NCBI GenBank assembly: GCA_963728925.1
Contig: CAVSMB010000017.1
Span: forward strand, 62,001-126,000
Origin: JBBPZA01 sp963728925
GTDB lineage: Bacteria; Actinomycetota; Thermoleophilia; Solirubrobacterales; Solirubrobacteraceae
DNA length: 64,000 bases
Reading direction: 5' to 3'
This document shows positions 19,016 through 28,928 of this stretch, piece after piece (positions within the stretch are counted from its first letter, which is position 1; every line of letters begins with the position of its first letter). A program made the translations under genes and the position numbers. The notes under the pieces are model-generated. The model did no database searches. It was not told the DNA's origin and was given only the letters and a program-made list of their open reading frames with translations.

Positions 19016-20704
19016 TCAGTACTTCCGTTCCTCGGGCTGCCAGCGGGTGATGGTGACCGGAGAGTAGGTGACCTCGGGCTCTTCACCGCCGTTGCGCGAG
19101 ATGTCGATGTGCTTGAGCCAGTCCTCGTCGTTGCGCTCGGGGAAGTCGATGCGGTACTGGGCTCCGCGGGACTCCTTGCGCTCGAGCGCCCCGACCACGA
19201 TGGTGTGCGCGGAGTCGAGCATGTAGCCGAGCTCGATGGCCCCGAGGACGTCCTGATTAAAGACCGTTCCGCGGTCGTCGATCCACGCGGTCTCGCACTC
19301 CTCCTCGAGGCGGTTCACGGTCTCGAGCGCCTCGGTGAGGCCCTCCTGGTCGCGATACACCGCGCACTTCTCGTTCATGGTGCGCCCGAGCTCGTCCTTG
19401 ATCTCCGACACGCGACGCCCGCCGTGCTCGCGCGCGATGATCGAGTCGATCCAGCGCTGCTCGTCGCGCACCCGCTCGTGGGGGGCGGTGGGCATGATCT
19501 GATCGTGGCCGCGGGTGGCGGCGTGCTCGCCGGCGCGGCGCCCGAAGATCAGCGTGTCGAGCAGCGAGTTCGCGCCGAGGCGGTTGCCGCCGTGGACGGA
19601 GACGCAGGCGACCTCTCCCGCGGCGTAGAGGCCGGGGATCGGCGTCTGGCCGTCGATGTCGGTCTTCACGCCGCCCATGATGTAGTGCATCCCGGGGCGG
19701 ACGCGGATGGGCTCCTTGGTGATGTCGGTGCCGGCGAAGTCTCGGCCGATGTTCACGATCTCACGCAGTGCCTCGAGGACCCGCTTGCGCGGCACCATGG
19801 TGATGTCGAGGGCGATCGTGCCGTCGGGGAAGCCGCGGCCCTCGTTGATCTCGGTCTGCTCGGCGCGCGAGACGACGTCGCGCGAGGCGAGCTCCATCTT
19901 GTTGGGGGCGTACTTCTCCATGAAGCGCTCGCCCTCGCCGTTGAAGAGCTGGGCGCCCTCGCCGCGGGCGCCCTCGGTGATGAGGAAGCCGTTCTCGGCG
20001 AGCGTCGTCGGGTGGTACTGGACCATCTCCATGTCCATCAACGGCGCGCCGATGCGGTAGGCCTGGGCGATGCCGTCCCCGGTGCAGATCAAGGCGTTGG
20101 TCGTCGGTTTGAAGGCCTGCCCGGCGCCGCCCGAGGCGAGGATCACGCTCTTGGCGGGGAAGACCTCGATGTTGCCGTCGCGGATGTGGCGGGCGATGAC
20201 CCCCGAGCAGCGGCCGTCGTCGTCGGTGAGCAGCGACGTGACGAACCACTCCTCGTAGCGGTCGACGGTCTCGTGGTACTTCATGAGCTGCTCGTAGAGG
20301 ACGTGGAGCAGAGCCTGGCCGGTGATGTCGGCGACGTAGTAGGTGCGGGCCTGCGTGGCGCCGCCGAAGGCTCGCGTGCCGAGCCGGCCCTCGCCGTCGC
20401 GGTGGAAGGTGACGCCCAGGTGCTCGAGGTGGAGGACCTCGTTGGGCGCCTCCCGGCACATGATCTCGATCGCGTCCTGGTCGCCGAGGTAGTCCGAGCC
20501 CTTGACGGTGTCGAAGGCGTGCGACTCCCACGAGTCCTCGGGGTTCAGCGCGGCGTTGATCCCGCCTGCGGCCGCGTTGGAGTGCGAGCGGACGGGGTGG
20601 ACCTTCGACATGATCCCGACGCTTGCGCCGGCGTCGGCCGCGGCCAGGGCGGCGCGCTGGCCGGCGAGGCCGGCGCCGATGATCAGGACGTCATAGGAAG
20701 GCAT
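19016..20704 (-). CDS. sdhA: Succinate dehydrogenase/fumarate reductase flavoprotein subunit
   Basis: 562 residues from ATG 20704, chosen because MPSYDVLIIGAGLAGQRAALAAA is the usual N-terminus; an in-frame start at 20746 adds only 14 residues. It contains the dinucleotide motif GAGLAGQ and the His-Ser loop HPVRSHSNAAAGGINAAL, where FAD is covalently bound to His. Other landmarks are ILASGGAGQAF, MEMVQYHPTTL, GARGEGAQLFN, MHYIMGGVKTDIDGQT, AAGEVACVSVHGGNRLGANSL and the C-terminal helical domain with YRIDFPERND. It oxidises succinate to fumarate in the TCA cycle, or the reverse, and heads the operon sdhA-sdhB-sdhE. Direction cannot be told from sequence, though icd-mdh nearby favour oxidative use. 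Confidence 0.96.
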   Translation of the reverse strand: MPSYDVLIIGAGLAGQRAALAAADAGASVGIMSKVHPVRSHSNAAAGGINAALNPEDSWESHAFDTVKGSDYLGDQDAIEIMCREAPNEVLHLEHLGVTFHRDGEGRLGTRAFGGATQARTYYVADITGQALLHVLYEQLMKYHETVDRYEEWFVTSLLTDDDGRCSGVIARHIRDGNIEVFPAKSVILASGGAGQAFKPTTNALICTGDGIAQAYRIGAPLMDMEMVQYHPTTLAENGFLITEGARGEGAQLFNGEGERFMEKYAPNKMELASRDVVSRAEQTEINEGRGFPDGTIALDITMVPRKRVLEALREIVNIGRDFAGTDITKEPIRVRPGMHYIMGGVKTDIDGQTPIPGLYAAGEVACVSVHGGNRLGANSLLDTLIFGRRAGEHAATRGHDQIMPTAPHERVRDEQRWIDSIIAREHGGRRVSEIKDELGRTMNEKCAVYRDQEGLTEALETVNRLEEECETAWIDDRGTVFNQDVLGAIELGYMLDSAHTIVVGALERKESRGAQYRIDFPERNDEDWLKHIDISRNGGEEPEVTYSPVTITRWQPEERKY

Positions 20705-20811
20705 TGGGGGATCATCATATTCCTCGGTCGGCCGGGGTGTCTCCACGAGGAGTACGGGTGGCGGGGCCGCCGAGGGCCAACGCCGAGCGCGCCCGGTCGC
20801 GGGGCCGCTCC

Positions 20812-21945
20812 CTAGCGCAGCAGCGCGCAGACCGCGCTCTCCTGGACCGATCTCAGGCGGGCGAGCAGCCTCCCGGTGGGCGCCGGGATGTTGAGCGACG
20901 TCGTGACGGCCCGGCTGCCGTCACGGGTCGCAGCCGCGAACTGGACGTAGCCGGGGAAGTTGCCGGTGTGGCCGTATACCGTCCCGCATCTCGTCTGGTA
21001 GCGGAAGACGGCCAGGCCGGCGGAGTTCTTGCCGGGCCCCGGCGGGCTGGACTGGCCGCCCTTCACGAAGCGCAGCTGCTGCCGGTGCAGTGAGGCCGGG
21101 AAGAGCCGCGCCGCGAGATAGCTGCGGATGAACCGGTTGAGGTCTGACGGGGTGGACACGATCGCGCCCGAGGCCCACGCCCCCGAGGGGCTGAGCAGCG
21201 TGCTCACGTCCTGCGGCGGCCCCGTGCCCTCGACGATGTAGCCGTGGATGAACGGCCGCGGGAGCGGGGGGCTTCGCGGGAAGCTCGTCCGGCTGAGCCG
21301 AAGCGGCTGGAAGACGATATCCCGGAGCAGCCTCGCGTAGGGCCTGCGGCTCACCTTCTCGGCGATCAGGCCCACCACGATGTTGTCGGTGTTGGAGTAC
21401 GCGTAGTGCTGTCCCGGGTCGAACACCAGCGGGTCGCTTCGGACCCAGCTGATGATCTTGCGCGGGGGCACGTAGCCGCGGGGGTCGTTCCGGGCCTGCC
21501 TGGCGAACCCCGCGGATCGCGTGTAGTCGGGCAGACCGCTGGTGTGGTTGAGCATCTCGCGGACCGTGACCGCCGACCACACGCGCGGCAGGCCCAGCCC
21601 CGCACCGCCGATGCTGTCGTCCAGCGCGAGCTTGCCCTCCGCCACCAGGCGCAGCGCGACGGCGCCGCTGAACGCCTTGGCCACGCTCGCGATCCGCATG
21701 TGGTCGCCGGCGCGCGGCGTGCGTCCGGTCTCCACGTCCGCCACTCCTGAGGACAGGACGGTCGTGCGCGAGCCGCGGCGCAGGGTCATGATCGCGCCGG
21801 GCGGGCCGCCCTTGGCGCTCACCAGCCCGTCCAGCTGACGCTGGAGGCCGGCGTCGGTCGGTGCCCCGGCAAGGGCCGCCGGCGCCGCCAGCAGCGCGAG
21901 CGCGGCGACGAGGATCGTGGCCGCAGCGGTTCGGCTGCATCGCAT
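20812..21945 (-). CDS. Secreted serine hydrolase, beta-lactamase/DD-peptidase family
   Basis: 377 residues from ATG 21945, which is followed directly by a Sec signal peptide (AAATILVAALALLAAPAALA). The class C beta-lactamase/DD-carboxypeptidase fold is shown by nucleophile motif SVAKAF (SxxK), second motif YSNTD (YxN), LNHTSGLPDYTR, and third motif GHTGNFPGY (HTG). It is probably an exported D-aminopeptidase/DD-peptidase-like or esterase enzyme. Such proteins rarely confer beta-lactam resistance without other evidence. A longer reading from 22038 adds 31 residues without a signal-like start. It stands alone on the minus strand between sdhA and the M50 protease. Confidence 0.88.
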   Translation of the reverse strand: MRCSRTAAATILVAALALLAAPAALAGAPTDAGLQRQLDGLVSAKGGPPGAIMTLRRGSRTTVLSSGVADVETGRTPRAGDHMRIASVAKAFSGAVALRLVAEGKLALDDSIGGAGLGLPRVWSAVTVREMLNHTSGLPDYTRSAGFARQARNDPRGYVPPRKIISWVRSDPLVFDPGQHYAYSNTDNIVVGLIAEKVSRRPYARLLRDIVFQPLRLSRTSFPRSPPLPRPFIHGYIVEGTGPPQDVSTLLSPSGAWASGAIVSTPSDLNRFIRSYLAARLFPASLHRQQLRFVKGGQSSPPGPGKNSAGLAVFRYQTRCGTVYGHTGNFPGYVQFAAATRDGSRAVTTSLNIPAPTGRLLARLRSVQESAVCALLR

Positions 21946-22131
21946 GGTGCGCGAGTCTTCCAGGCGCCCGGCCGCCCCGTCAAACGCCGGCGTTCGGGCG
22001 AGAGCGGCGTGTCGAACAGCAGCGACGAGGGTGACCACACCCCCTCGGATTCCGCCGTGGCGGCCGGAAACTCCCCCTCCTTCGTCCCCGCCGTTCGCCG
22101 GCGCTCGGGCGGGGAGAGAGTCCTCCGCCGC

Positions 22132-23298
22132 CTACTGCGGCACGACCGTCGTCTGCTGAAGCGCGCGACGCAGCTGCTCGAGCGTGACGACGCCGCGCAG
22201 CACGCCGTCGCGGTCGACCGCGAAGACGGCGCCCAGGCGCGAGAGCGGCTCTGACCCGAGCAGGGCCTCGAGGGGCTCGTCCTCGCCGACGCGCGTCTCG
22301 CCGAGGTCCTGGTCGAGGACGCTCGACACCGTGAGGTGCCCGTGGCCCGCGCCGACCGCGCCGGCCACGCGATCCTGGTGGACGACGCCGAGGTAGCGGC
22401 CGTAGCCGTCGACGACGCCGAACCACGGCCAGCGGTAGCGCATGAAGTACTCGTCCTCGGCGCGCAGAAGCGGCAGCTCGGCCGGGATCGTCACCGGCTC
22501 GCGGTCCATGATGTCGGCCACCGTGACCCCCTCGATGCGCTCAGAGAACGCCGTCTGCACGACCGCGCCTCGTGCGGCCTGGAGCAGGAACCAGCCGAGG
22601 ACCGCCGTGTAGAGGCCGGCGAGGTCGCCGGTGATGAGCCGGAAGATGCCCCACCCGATGAGGATGTAGGCGAAGCCCTGGCCGAGCGTCGCCGCGAAGC
22701 GCGTGCCGCGGTTGCGGTCGCCGGTCACCCGCCACGCGACGGCGCGCGCGACGCGGCCGCCGTCGAGCGGGAAGGCGGGGATCATGTTGAAGGCGAACAG
22801 CACCGCGTTGATGAGCGCGAGCCAGCTCAGCAGCAGCAGCGCCGGGGTGACGTTCGCGCCCTGGGTCAGCACGACGGCGTCCCAGAACTCGGGCCAGCCC
22901 ACCGTCGCCACGCCGATGACGAGGCACACCGCGACGACCGCGACGGTCACCAACGGGCCGGCGATGGCGACGCGGAACTCCGCGCCGGGCGAGTCGGTGT
23001 CGCGGCTCATGCGCGCGATCCCGCCGAAGAACCACAGGTCGATGCTCTCGATCCCGATGCCCTCGCGCCGGGCGGCGACCGCGTGGCCGAGCTCGTGGAG
23101 GATCAGCGAGACGAAGAAGAGCAGCGCGCTGGAGACGGCGGTCAGGTAGGCGACCCCGTCCGAGCTGTTCAGCACGTCGCGAAACTGACCCGACAGCAAG
23201 AAGATGAAGATGAAGAGGACGACGAACCAGCTGACGTCGACCCCGATGCGGATGCCGAGGATCCGGGCGAGCTGGATGGAGGTCCCGCGGCGCAACAT
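22132..23298 (-). CDS. Site-2-protease-type M50 metalloprotease with CBS pair
   Basis: 388 residues from ATG 23298. It has six or so membrane segments. The zinc motif HELGHAVAARREG lies in a membrane helix near residue 60, and the third ligand is in NMIPAFPLDGGRVAR near residue 170. The C-terminal ~140 residues are two CBS motifs (VADIMDREPVTIPAELPLL and LLGSEPLSRLGAVFAVDRDGVLRGVVTLEQL), which usually bind adenosine ligands. Intramembrane proteases of this SpoIVFB/CBS subgroup cut membrane-tethered regulators. The local substrate is not apparent. The gene is intact and sits downstream of aidB in the same orientation, 53 bp away. Confidence 0.93.
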   Translation of the reverse strand: MLRRGTSIQLARILGIRIGVDVSWFVVLFIFIFLLSGQFRDVLNSSDGVAYLTAVSSALLFFVSLILHELGHAVAARREGIGIESIDLWFFGGIARMSRDTDSPGAEFRVAIAGPLVTVAVVAVCLVIGVATVGWPEFWDAVVLTQGANVTPALLLLSWLALINAVLFAFNMIPAFPLDGGRVARAVAWRVTGDRNRGTRFAATLGQGFAYILIGWGIFRLITGDLAGLYTAVLGWFLLQAARGAVVQTAFSERIEGVTVADIMDREPVTIPAELPLLRAEDEYFMRYRWPWFGVVDGYGRYLGVVHQDRVAGAVGAGHGHLTVSSVLDQDLGETRVGEDEPLEALLGSEPLSRLGAVFAVDRDGVLRGVVTLEQLRRALQQTTVVPQ

Positions 23299-23351
23299 GC
23301 CACCGCCTATGGTGGCAGAAGCCCCCGTGCGCGCTGCGCGGGAGCCGCTCG

Positions 23352-25031
23352 TCAGGCGGCGTCGGGCACAGCGTGACGGGCGATGATCGACTCGAGGTCC
23401 AGCCCGGCCGGCAGCGTCCCGAAGGCGCGGCCGCCGTCCTCGCCCAGCCGTGTGGCGCAGAACGCGTCGGTGACCGCCGGCGGCGCGTGGCGCACGAGCA
23501 GCGAGCCCTGGAGCGCGAGCGCCATGCGCTCGACGACGCGCCGAGCGCGGACCTCGATGTTCTCGAGCGCGGAGAACTCCGCGCGCAGCTGCGCGACGGC
23601 GCGGTCGAGGCGAGCGTCCGCCCCGGCCGCCTCCTCGACCTCGGCCAGGAAGACCTCGAGCGCCTGCGGGTCGCGCGCGAGCGCGCGGAGAACATCGAGG
23701 CAGATGACGTTGCCCGAGCCCTCCCAGATCCCGTTGAGCGGGCTCTCGCGAAAGAGCCGCGGAAGGCCCGAGGCCTCGACGTAGCCGGCGCCGCCGAGGC
23801 ACTCCAGGGCCTCCGCCGCGTGGACCGGCGCACGCTTGCAGGTCCAGTACTTGGCGACTGCGGTGGCGAGGCGCTTGAAGCGCGTCGCGTCGGGGTCGCC
23901 GAGCGCGGCGTCGTCGTAGGCGCGCGCGAGGCGCATGGCGGTCACCGTGGCCGCCTCGGCCTCCACGCACAGGTCGGCCAGCACGTTGCGCATCAGCGGC
24001 TGGTCGATCAGGCGCTTGCCGAACGCGTCGCGGTGGGCGGCGTGCCAGGTGGCCTGCTCCACCCCCGAGCGCATACCGGCCGCGGCGCCGAGCACGCAGT
24101 CCAGCCGCGTGTGGCCGACCATCTCGATGATCGTCGGCACCCCGCGCCCCGGCTCGCCGACCATCCGCGCCCAGGCGCCGTCGAACTCGACCTCGCTCGA
24201 TGCGTTGGAGCGGTTGCCCAGCTTGTCTTTGAGGCGCTGCAGGAAGAAGGCGTTGCTGGTGCCGTCGGGGAGCACGCGCGGGAGCAGGAAGCAGGAGAGG
24301 CCCTCGTCGGCCTGCGCGAGCACGAGGAACGCGTCGCTCATCGGCGCCGAGCAGAACCACTTGTGCCCGGTGAGCGCGTACTCGGCGCCCGCGCCGCCGC
24401 CGTTCAACGCGCGCGCGACGGTCGTGTTCGCCCGCACGTCCGAGCCGCCCTGCTTCTCGGTCATCGCCATGCCGAAGATCGCGCCGCGCTTGTCCGCCGC
24501 GGGCTGCAGGCGCGGGTCGTACTGCAGCGAGGTCAACCGCGGCTCCCACTCGGAGGCGAGCTCGGGCTGGGCCCGCAGGGCCGGGACGGCGGAGTAGGTC
24601 ATGGAGACCGGGCAGCCGTGGCCCGCGTCGGTGCGCCACGTCATGAAGCCTGCCGCGCGCGCCGCGTGTGCTCCGGTCCGCTCGTTCTCGCGCCACGGCA
24701 GCGCGTGGAGCCCATGGGAGATCGCGACGTCCAGGAGGCGGTGATAGCTGGGGTGGTAGGCCACCTCGTCGACGCGGTGGCCGTAGCGGTCGTGGGTGTG
24801 CAGCACGGGCGGGTGCTCGTTGGCCTCGAAGCCCCAGGCGATCGCCTCCTCGCTGCCACTGAGCCGCCCGAGGGCGTGCAGGCGCTCCTCCGCCCAGCTC
24901 GCGCCCTCGCGCGCGACGGCCTCGCGCAGCACCGTGTCGCTCGCGTAGGCGTCGTAGCCGGCCAGGGGCGGAGGCTGGTTGCGGACCTCGTGGGTGCGCC
25001 GGTGCTCAGGCGGCGCGGCGGCGATGGTCAC
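23352..25031 (-). CDS. aidB: AidB-like acyl-CoA dehydrogenase family protein
   Basis: 559 residues, cytosolic flavoprotein. Features are those of the AidB/isovaleryl-CoA dehydrogenase subgroup: YDAYASDTVLREAVAREG at the N-terminus, MTEKQGGSDVRANTTVA and LTGHKWFCSAPMSDAFLVLAQ around FAD, SSEVEFDGAWARMVGEPGRG, IIEMVGHTRLDCVLGAAAGM, and CLGGAGYVEASGLPRLFRE near the C-terminus. E. coli AidB (about 540 residues) is induced by alkylation and binds DNA and FAD. Whether this one is a dehydrogenase is uncertain. GTG 25031 lies 26 bp inside the 3' end of the TetR gene, so the two are translationally coupled and TetR probably controls it. Confidence 0.9.
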   Translation of the reverse strand: MTIAAAPPEHRRTHEVRNQPPPLAGYDAYASDTVLREAVAREGASWAEERLHALGRLSGSEEAIAWGFEANEHPPVLHTHDRYGHRVDEVAYHPSYHRLLDVAISHGLHALPWRENERTGAHAARAAGFMTWRTDAGHGCPVSMTYSAVPALRAQPELASEWEPRLTSLQYDPRLQPAADKRGAIFGMAMTEKQGGSDVRANTTVARALNGGGAGAEYALTGHKWFCSAPMSDAFLVLAQADEGLSCFLLPRVLPDGTSNAFFLQRLKDKLGNRSNASSEVEFDGAWARMVGEPGRGVPTIIEMVGHTRLDCVLGAAAGMRSGVEQATWHAAHRDAFGKRLIDQPLMRNVLADLCVEAEAATVTAMRLARAYDDAALGDPDATRFKRLATAVAKYWTCKRAPVHAAEALECLGGAGYVEASGLPRLFRESPLNGIWEGSGNVICLDVLRALARDPQALEVFLAEVEEAAGADARLDRAVAQLRAEFSALENIEVRARRVVERMALALQGSLLVRHAPPAVTDAFCATRLGEDGGRAFGTLPAGLDLESIIARHAVPDAA

Positions 25032-25698
25032 GGTCGGGCTCCTTGTCGATGAGGGCGAAGGGAAGGTCGTCGGCGCCGACGGAGCGCAGGCAGAAGCGCA
25101 CGAGGCCCTCGACGATGGCCTCGGCGGGGTCGGGGTCGGCGTCGCGGGGATCGGACGCCTCGCCCTCGGCCGGTGAGAGCGGGCCGACGAGCGCCTCCCC
25201 GATGGCGCCCACCAGCGCGGCGGCGGCCAGCGCGGGGTCCTGCGCGGGGAGCTCCCCTGCGGCGACGCCGTCGCGGACGATCTCGGCGAACCCGTCGCGG
25301 TAGGCGCGGCGAAAGACGAGGCGCTCGGCCTCGACCGCCGGGTCGACGGGCTCGGCCAGCAGCGCCCAGGCGAGGCGCCGGCCCCGCAGGGCGCGCCGGG
25401 CGAATGTCTCGACGCCGGCGGCCAGGCGCTCGCGCGCGGGCCCTGGCCCGGCGCCCGCTGCGGCGGCGGCGTCGACCTCGCGCTGGGAGGCGCGGCGGAA
25501 GACCTCGGCGAAGAGCTCGGCCTTGGAGGGGAAGTGGCGGTACACCGTTCCCGTGGCGACGCCCGCCCCTCGCGCGACCGCGCCGACCTGTGCTGCGCGG
25601 TAGCCGCCCTGCGCGATGAGGTCCTGCGCGGCGAGGACGATGCCCTCGCGCGCCCTGGCGCGGCGGGCCTCGGTGCGCTCGGTGGGGCGGTAGGGCAC
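25006..25698 (-). CDS. TetR-family repressor coupled to aidB
   Basis: 230 residues from GTG 25698. The N-terminal helix-turn-helix (about residues 8-60) has IVLAAQDLIAQGGYRAAQVGAVARGAGVATGTVYRHFPSKAEL, here spanning the classic A-A-G...G-T-x-Y-x-H-F pattern. The rest is an alpha-helical ligand domain with several acidic and Pro-rich segments. GTG 25698 is preferred because a consensus-like promoter and a 14-bp palindrome lie directly upstream, leaving a leader of only a few bases. Upstream in-frame codons to 25791 would place the start before that promoter. It overlaps aidB and diverges from icd-mdh. Confidence 0.9.
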   Translation of the reverse strand: MPYRPTERTEARRARAREGIVLAAQDLIAQGGYRAAQVGAVARGAGVATGTVYRHFPSKAELFAEVFRRASQREVDAAAAAGAGPGPARERLAAGVETFARRALRGRRLAWALLAEPVDPAVEAERLVFRRAYRDGFAEIVRDGVAAGELPAQDPALAAAALVGAIGEALVGPLSPAEGEASDPRDADPDPAEAIVEGLVRFCLRSVGADDLPFALIDKEPDRDHRRRAA

Positions 25699-25705
25699 GC
25701 AAAGA

Positions 25706-25734
25706 AGTGAACCACGGTTCAGTCCTTCGGTCAA
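25706..25734 (-). promoter_or_regulatory. tetR-aidB promoter with overlapping palindromic operator
   Basis: On the minus strand TTGACC (25734-25729), a 17-bp spacer, and TTCACT (25711-25706) make a plausible sigma-70-type promoter whose transcript would start within a few bases of GTG 25698 (near-leaderless). A 14-bp inverted repeat, TGAACC-AC-GGTTCA (25708-25721), covers the spacer and -10. The position suggests autorepression by the TetR protein. It also lies 69 bp upstream of icd. Confidence 0.65.
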
Positions 25735-25789
25735 GCGCGCCCGGGTATAGCATCGCCCGCCGCGGTTCGAACTGAGGAACTCTCCCTTC

Positions 25790-26874
25790 ATGGCTCACAC
25801 CGTCACTCTCATCCCCGGCGACGGCACGGGCCCCGAGCTCGTCGAGGCCACCCGGCGCGTGCTCGAGGCGACCGGCGTCGACCTCGTGTGGGACGAGCAC
25901 CCCGCCGGCGAGGACGTCTACAACGAGGAAGGGACGCCGTTTCCCGAGCGCACGCTGGAGTCGATCAAGAGCAACGGCGTCGGCATCAAGGGCCCGACGA
26001 CGACGCCGGTCGGCTCGGGCTTTCGCTCGGTCAACGTGCTGCTGCGCAAGGAGCTCGATCTCTACTCCTGTATCCGCCCGTGCAAGGCCTACGAGGGCGT
26101 GCGCACGCGCTTCCCCGAGACCGACATCGTGATCGTCCGCGAGAACACCGAGGACCTCTACGCGGGGATCGAGTTCGAGCAGGACTCCGACGGGGCCAAG
26201 GACCTGGCGCGCTTCCTCTCAGAGCTCGACGAGAGCGTGACGCTGCGCGAGCACACCGGCATCTCGATCAAGCCCATCTCGGTCTTCGGCTCGGAGCGCA
26301 TCGTGCGCTCGGCCTTCGACTACGCGCGCGAGAACGGGCGTGGCAAGGTCACCGCGGCGCACAAGGCCAACATCATGAAGTTCTCCGACGGGCTCTTCCT
26401 CGAGGTCGCCCGCCGCGTCGCCGGGGAATACGAGGACATCGAGTTCGAGGACCGCATCATCGACAACCTCTGCAACCAGCTCGTGTCGCGTCCCGAGGAG
26501 TACGACGTCGTCGTGCTGCCCAACCTCTACGGGGACATCGTGTCCGACCTCGGGGCCGGGATGATCGGCGGCCTGGGGCTGGCCCCGGGCGCCAACATCG
26601 GCACCGAGGCGGCGATGTTCGAGGCCACGCACGGGTCCGCCCCGAAGTACAAGGGCCAGAACAAGGTGAACCCGACCGCGCTGATGCTCAGCGGCGCGCT
26701 GATGCTCCGCCACCTCGACGAGCGCGGGGCCGGCGACCGGCTGGAGGCGGCCATCGCGGAGGTGATCCGCAAGGGTGAGCGGGTCACCTACGACCTGAAG
26801 CCCACCCGCGACGATCCCACCGCCGTCGGCACCTCCGAGTTCGCCGACGCCGTCATCGAGGAGATGCAGAGCGC

Positions 26875-26878
<4 letters not shown>
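25790..26878 (+). CDS. icd: NAD-type isocitrate dehydrogenase (IDH/IPMDH family)
   Basis: 362 residues, cytosolic. It oxidatively decarboxylates isocitrate to 2-oxoglutarate. Motifs: LIPGDGTGPEL, STPV-like phosphate loop TTPVGSGFRSVNVLLRKELDL with substrate Arg residues, IVRENTEDLYAGIEF, catalytic Lys in HKANIMKFSDGLF, metal-binding Asp in YGDIVSDLGAGMIGGLG, and THGSAPKYKGQNKVNP. The segment EATHGSAPKY and overall length match the monomer type related to mitochondrial NAD-IDH rather than E. coli Icd (416 residues). Homoisocitrate or isopropylmalate dehydrogenase are alternatives, but the mdh partner favours IDH. It starts at ATG 25790 and overlaps mdh by ATGA. Confidence 0.92.
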
Positions 26879-27864
<986 letters not shown>

Positions 27865-27876
27865 GCCGGCTCCCGG

Positions 27877-28263
27877 CTACTCGACCGGGAACCAGCCCTT
27901 GTCCTGCTTGCGCACCTTGCCCTCGCCGGCCAGCGTGGGCATCACGCGGTACAGGTAGTTCTGCTTGATCCCCATCTTCTCGGCGAGCTCGGGAATGGTG
28001 ACGCCGGGCTGCTGGCGCACGATGGCCAGCGCCTCGACTGCGCGTGTGCCGGTGCCGCGACGGCGCCCGCGGCGGCCGCTGCCCGAGCCCGTCGCCACGT
28101 CGCGCGAGCGGGTGCGCGAGCCGCGCGGACGGCCGGGCCCGCGACGACGGGTCGGCGTCCCCGTCCCCGTCAGTGCCGCCCTGGCCTGCTCCAGGCGGCC
28201 GATCTCGTCGCGCAGCTCACCAAGGCGTTCGTCGATCTGTCTCGTCATGCCCTCGACGTCCAT
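27877..28263 (-). CDS. Small winged-helix DNA-binding protein with AT-hook-like linker
   Basis: 128 residues. ATG 28263 is supported by AGGAGGT 7-8 nt upstream; a longer frame to 28302 lacks such a site. The N-terminal ~35 residues form a short coiled coil (DERLGELRDEIGRLEQARAAL). A basic linker contains RRGPGRPRGSRTRSR, an AT-hook-like GRPRG core. The C-terminus is a winged helix: EALAIVRQQPGVTIPELAEKMG, then KQNYLYRVMPTLAGEGKVRK. This looks like a nucleoid-associated or repressor protein of a kind common in Thermoleophilia. Target unknown. It converges on mdh. Confidence 0.82.
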   Translation of the reverse strand: MDVEGMTRQIDERLGELRDEIGRLEQARAALTGTGTPTRRRGPGRPRGSRTRSRDVATGSGSGRRGRRRGTGTRAVEALAIVRQQPGVTIPELAEKMGIKQNYLYRVMPTLAGEGKVRKQDKGWFPVE

Positions 28264-28431
28264 GCCGACCTCCTCGAGGTGGAATAGTGGAAAGAGATTC
28301 ACCTCGGAAGTGAGGCGAGCAAGTGACTGTACCGAGAGTTAACCTGAGCGCAAGATCGGGTGCGCCGGAGGGCCGGATCTCGCAGGACGCGGCGCCAGAT
28401 CTCCCCTCGCCGTAGGCCACATCGCAGTCAT

Positions 28432-28453
28432 CCGCGCCAGTGAAGTGGCGCGG
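28432..28453 (-). terminator. Hairpin downstream of the lut operon
   Basis: A perfect 8-bp stem, CCGCGCCA / TGGCGCGG, with a 6-nt loop lies 9 bp after the stop of the SRPBCC gene, the last gene of the lutABC-containing operon. No T-run follows, as is usual in very GC-rich genomes. Confidence 0.55.
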
Positions 28454-28462
28454 CGCCAAGAG

Positions 28463-28915
28463 TCAGCTCTTCTCGACGAGAGCCTTGAGCTTCTCGAGCG
28501 AGCGCTGCGCCTCGCGCTCGGGCAACCCGCCCACCAGCGCGCGGCTCGCCACCGCGCCCAGCGGGCCGAGCGGCGCCTTGAACTCGTTGCGGTAGTCGAA
28601 GTGGGTACCGCCGTTGCCGTCGGCCTCGAGGCGGTACTCGGTGACCGCCTCGGAGCGCGCCGGCCCGCGCCCCTCCCAACGGGCGAGCCGCGGCTCTTTG
28701 TACTCGGCGACCTCCCAGTGCACCTTGAAGTTCGCGCCGCGCAGGTGCAGCGTCTGGTCGAGCTTCGAGCCGGGCTCCAGTGGCCGGTCGGAGACCTTGC
28801 CGAGCTTGCGGTGGATGGTTACCCAGTCCTTCAAGCGGCCGGGGTCCATGATCACCTGCCACACCTCCTCGGGCGGGGCGGCGATGTCGATCTTCGTTCT
28901 GACGAGCGGCGACAT
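28463..28915 (-). CDS. SRPBCC-fold (polyketide cyclase/START-like) protein
   Basis: 150 residues from ATG 28915, 13 bp after the upstream gene ends. SRPBCC signatures: TKIDIAAPPEEVWQVIMDPGRLKDWV at the N-terminus, LEPGSKLDQTLHLRGANFKVHW, TEYRLEADGNGGTHFDYRNEF, and a long C-terminal helix (REAQRSLEKLKALVEKS). The fold binds hydrophobic ligands in a cavity. No catalytic residues can be assigned. It is the last gene of a five-gene minus-strand run beginning with lutA. Confidence 0.85.
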   Translation of the reverse strand: MSPLVRTKIDIAAPPEEVWQVIMDPGRLKDWVTIHRKLGKVSDRPLEPGSKLDQTLHLRGANFKVHWEVAEYKEPRLARWEGRGPARSEAVTEYRLEADGNGGTHFDYRNEFKAPLGPLGAVASRALVGGLPEREAQRSLEKLKALVEKS

Positions 28916-28928
28916 GTGTGAGCGGACG

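Noticed and set aside
25740..25790. GGTTCGAAC-containing sequence before icd, considered as a tRNA T-loop
   Set aside because: No acceptor stem, anticodon arm or length fits a tRNA. No tRNA was found in the window.
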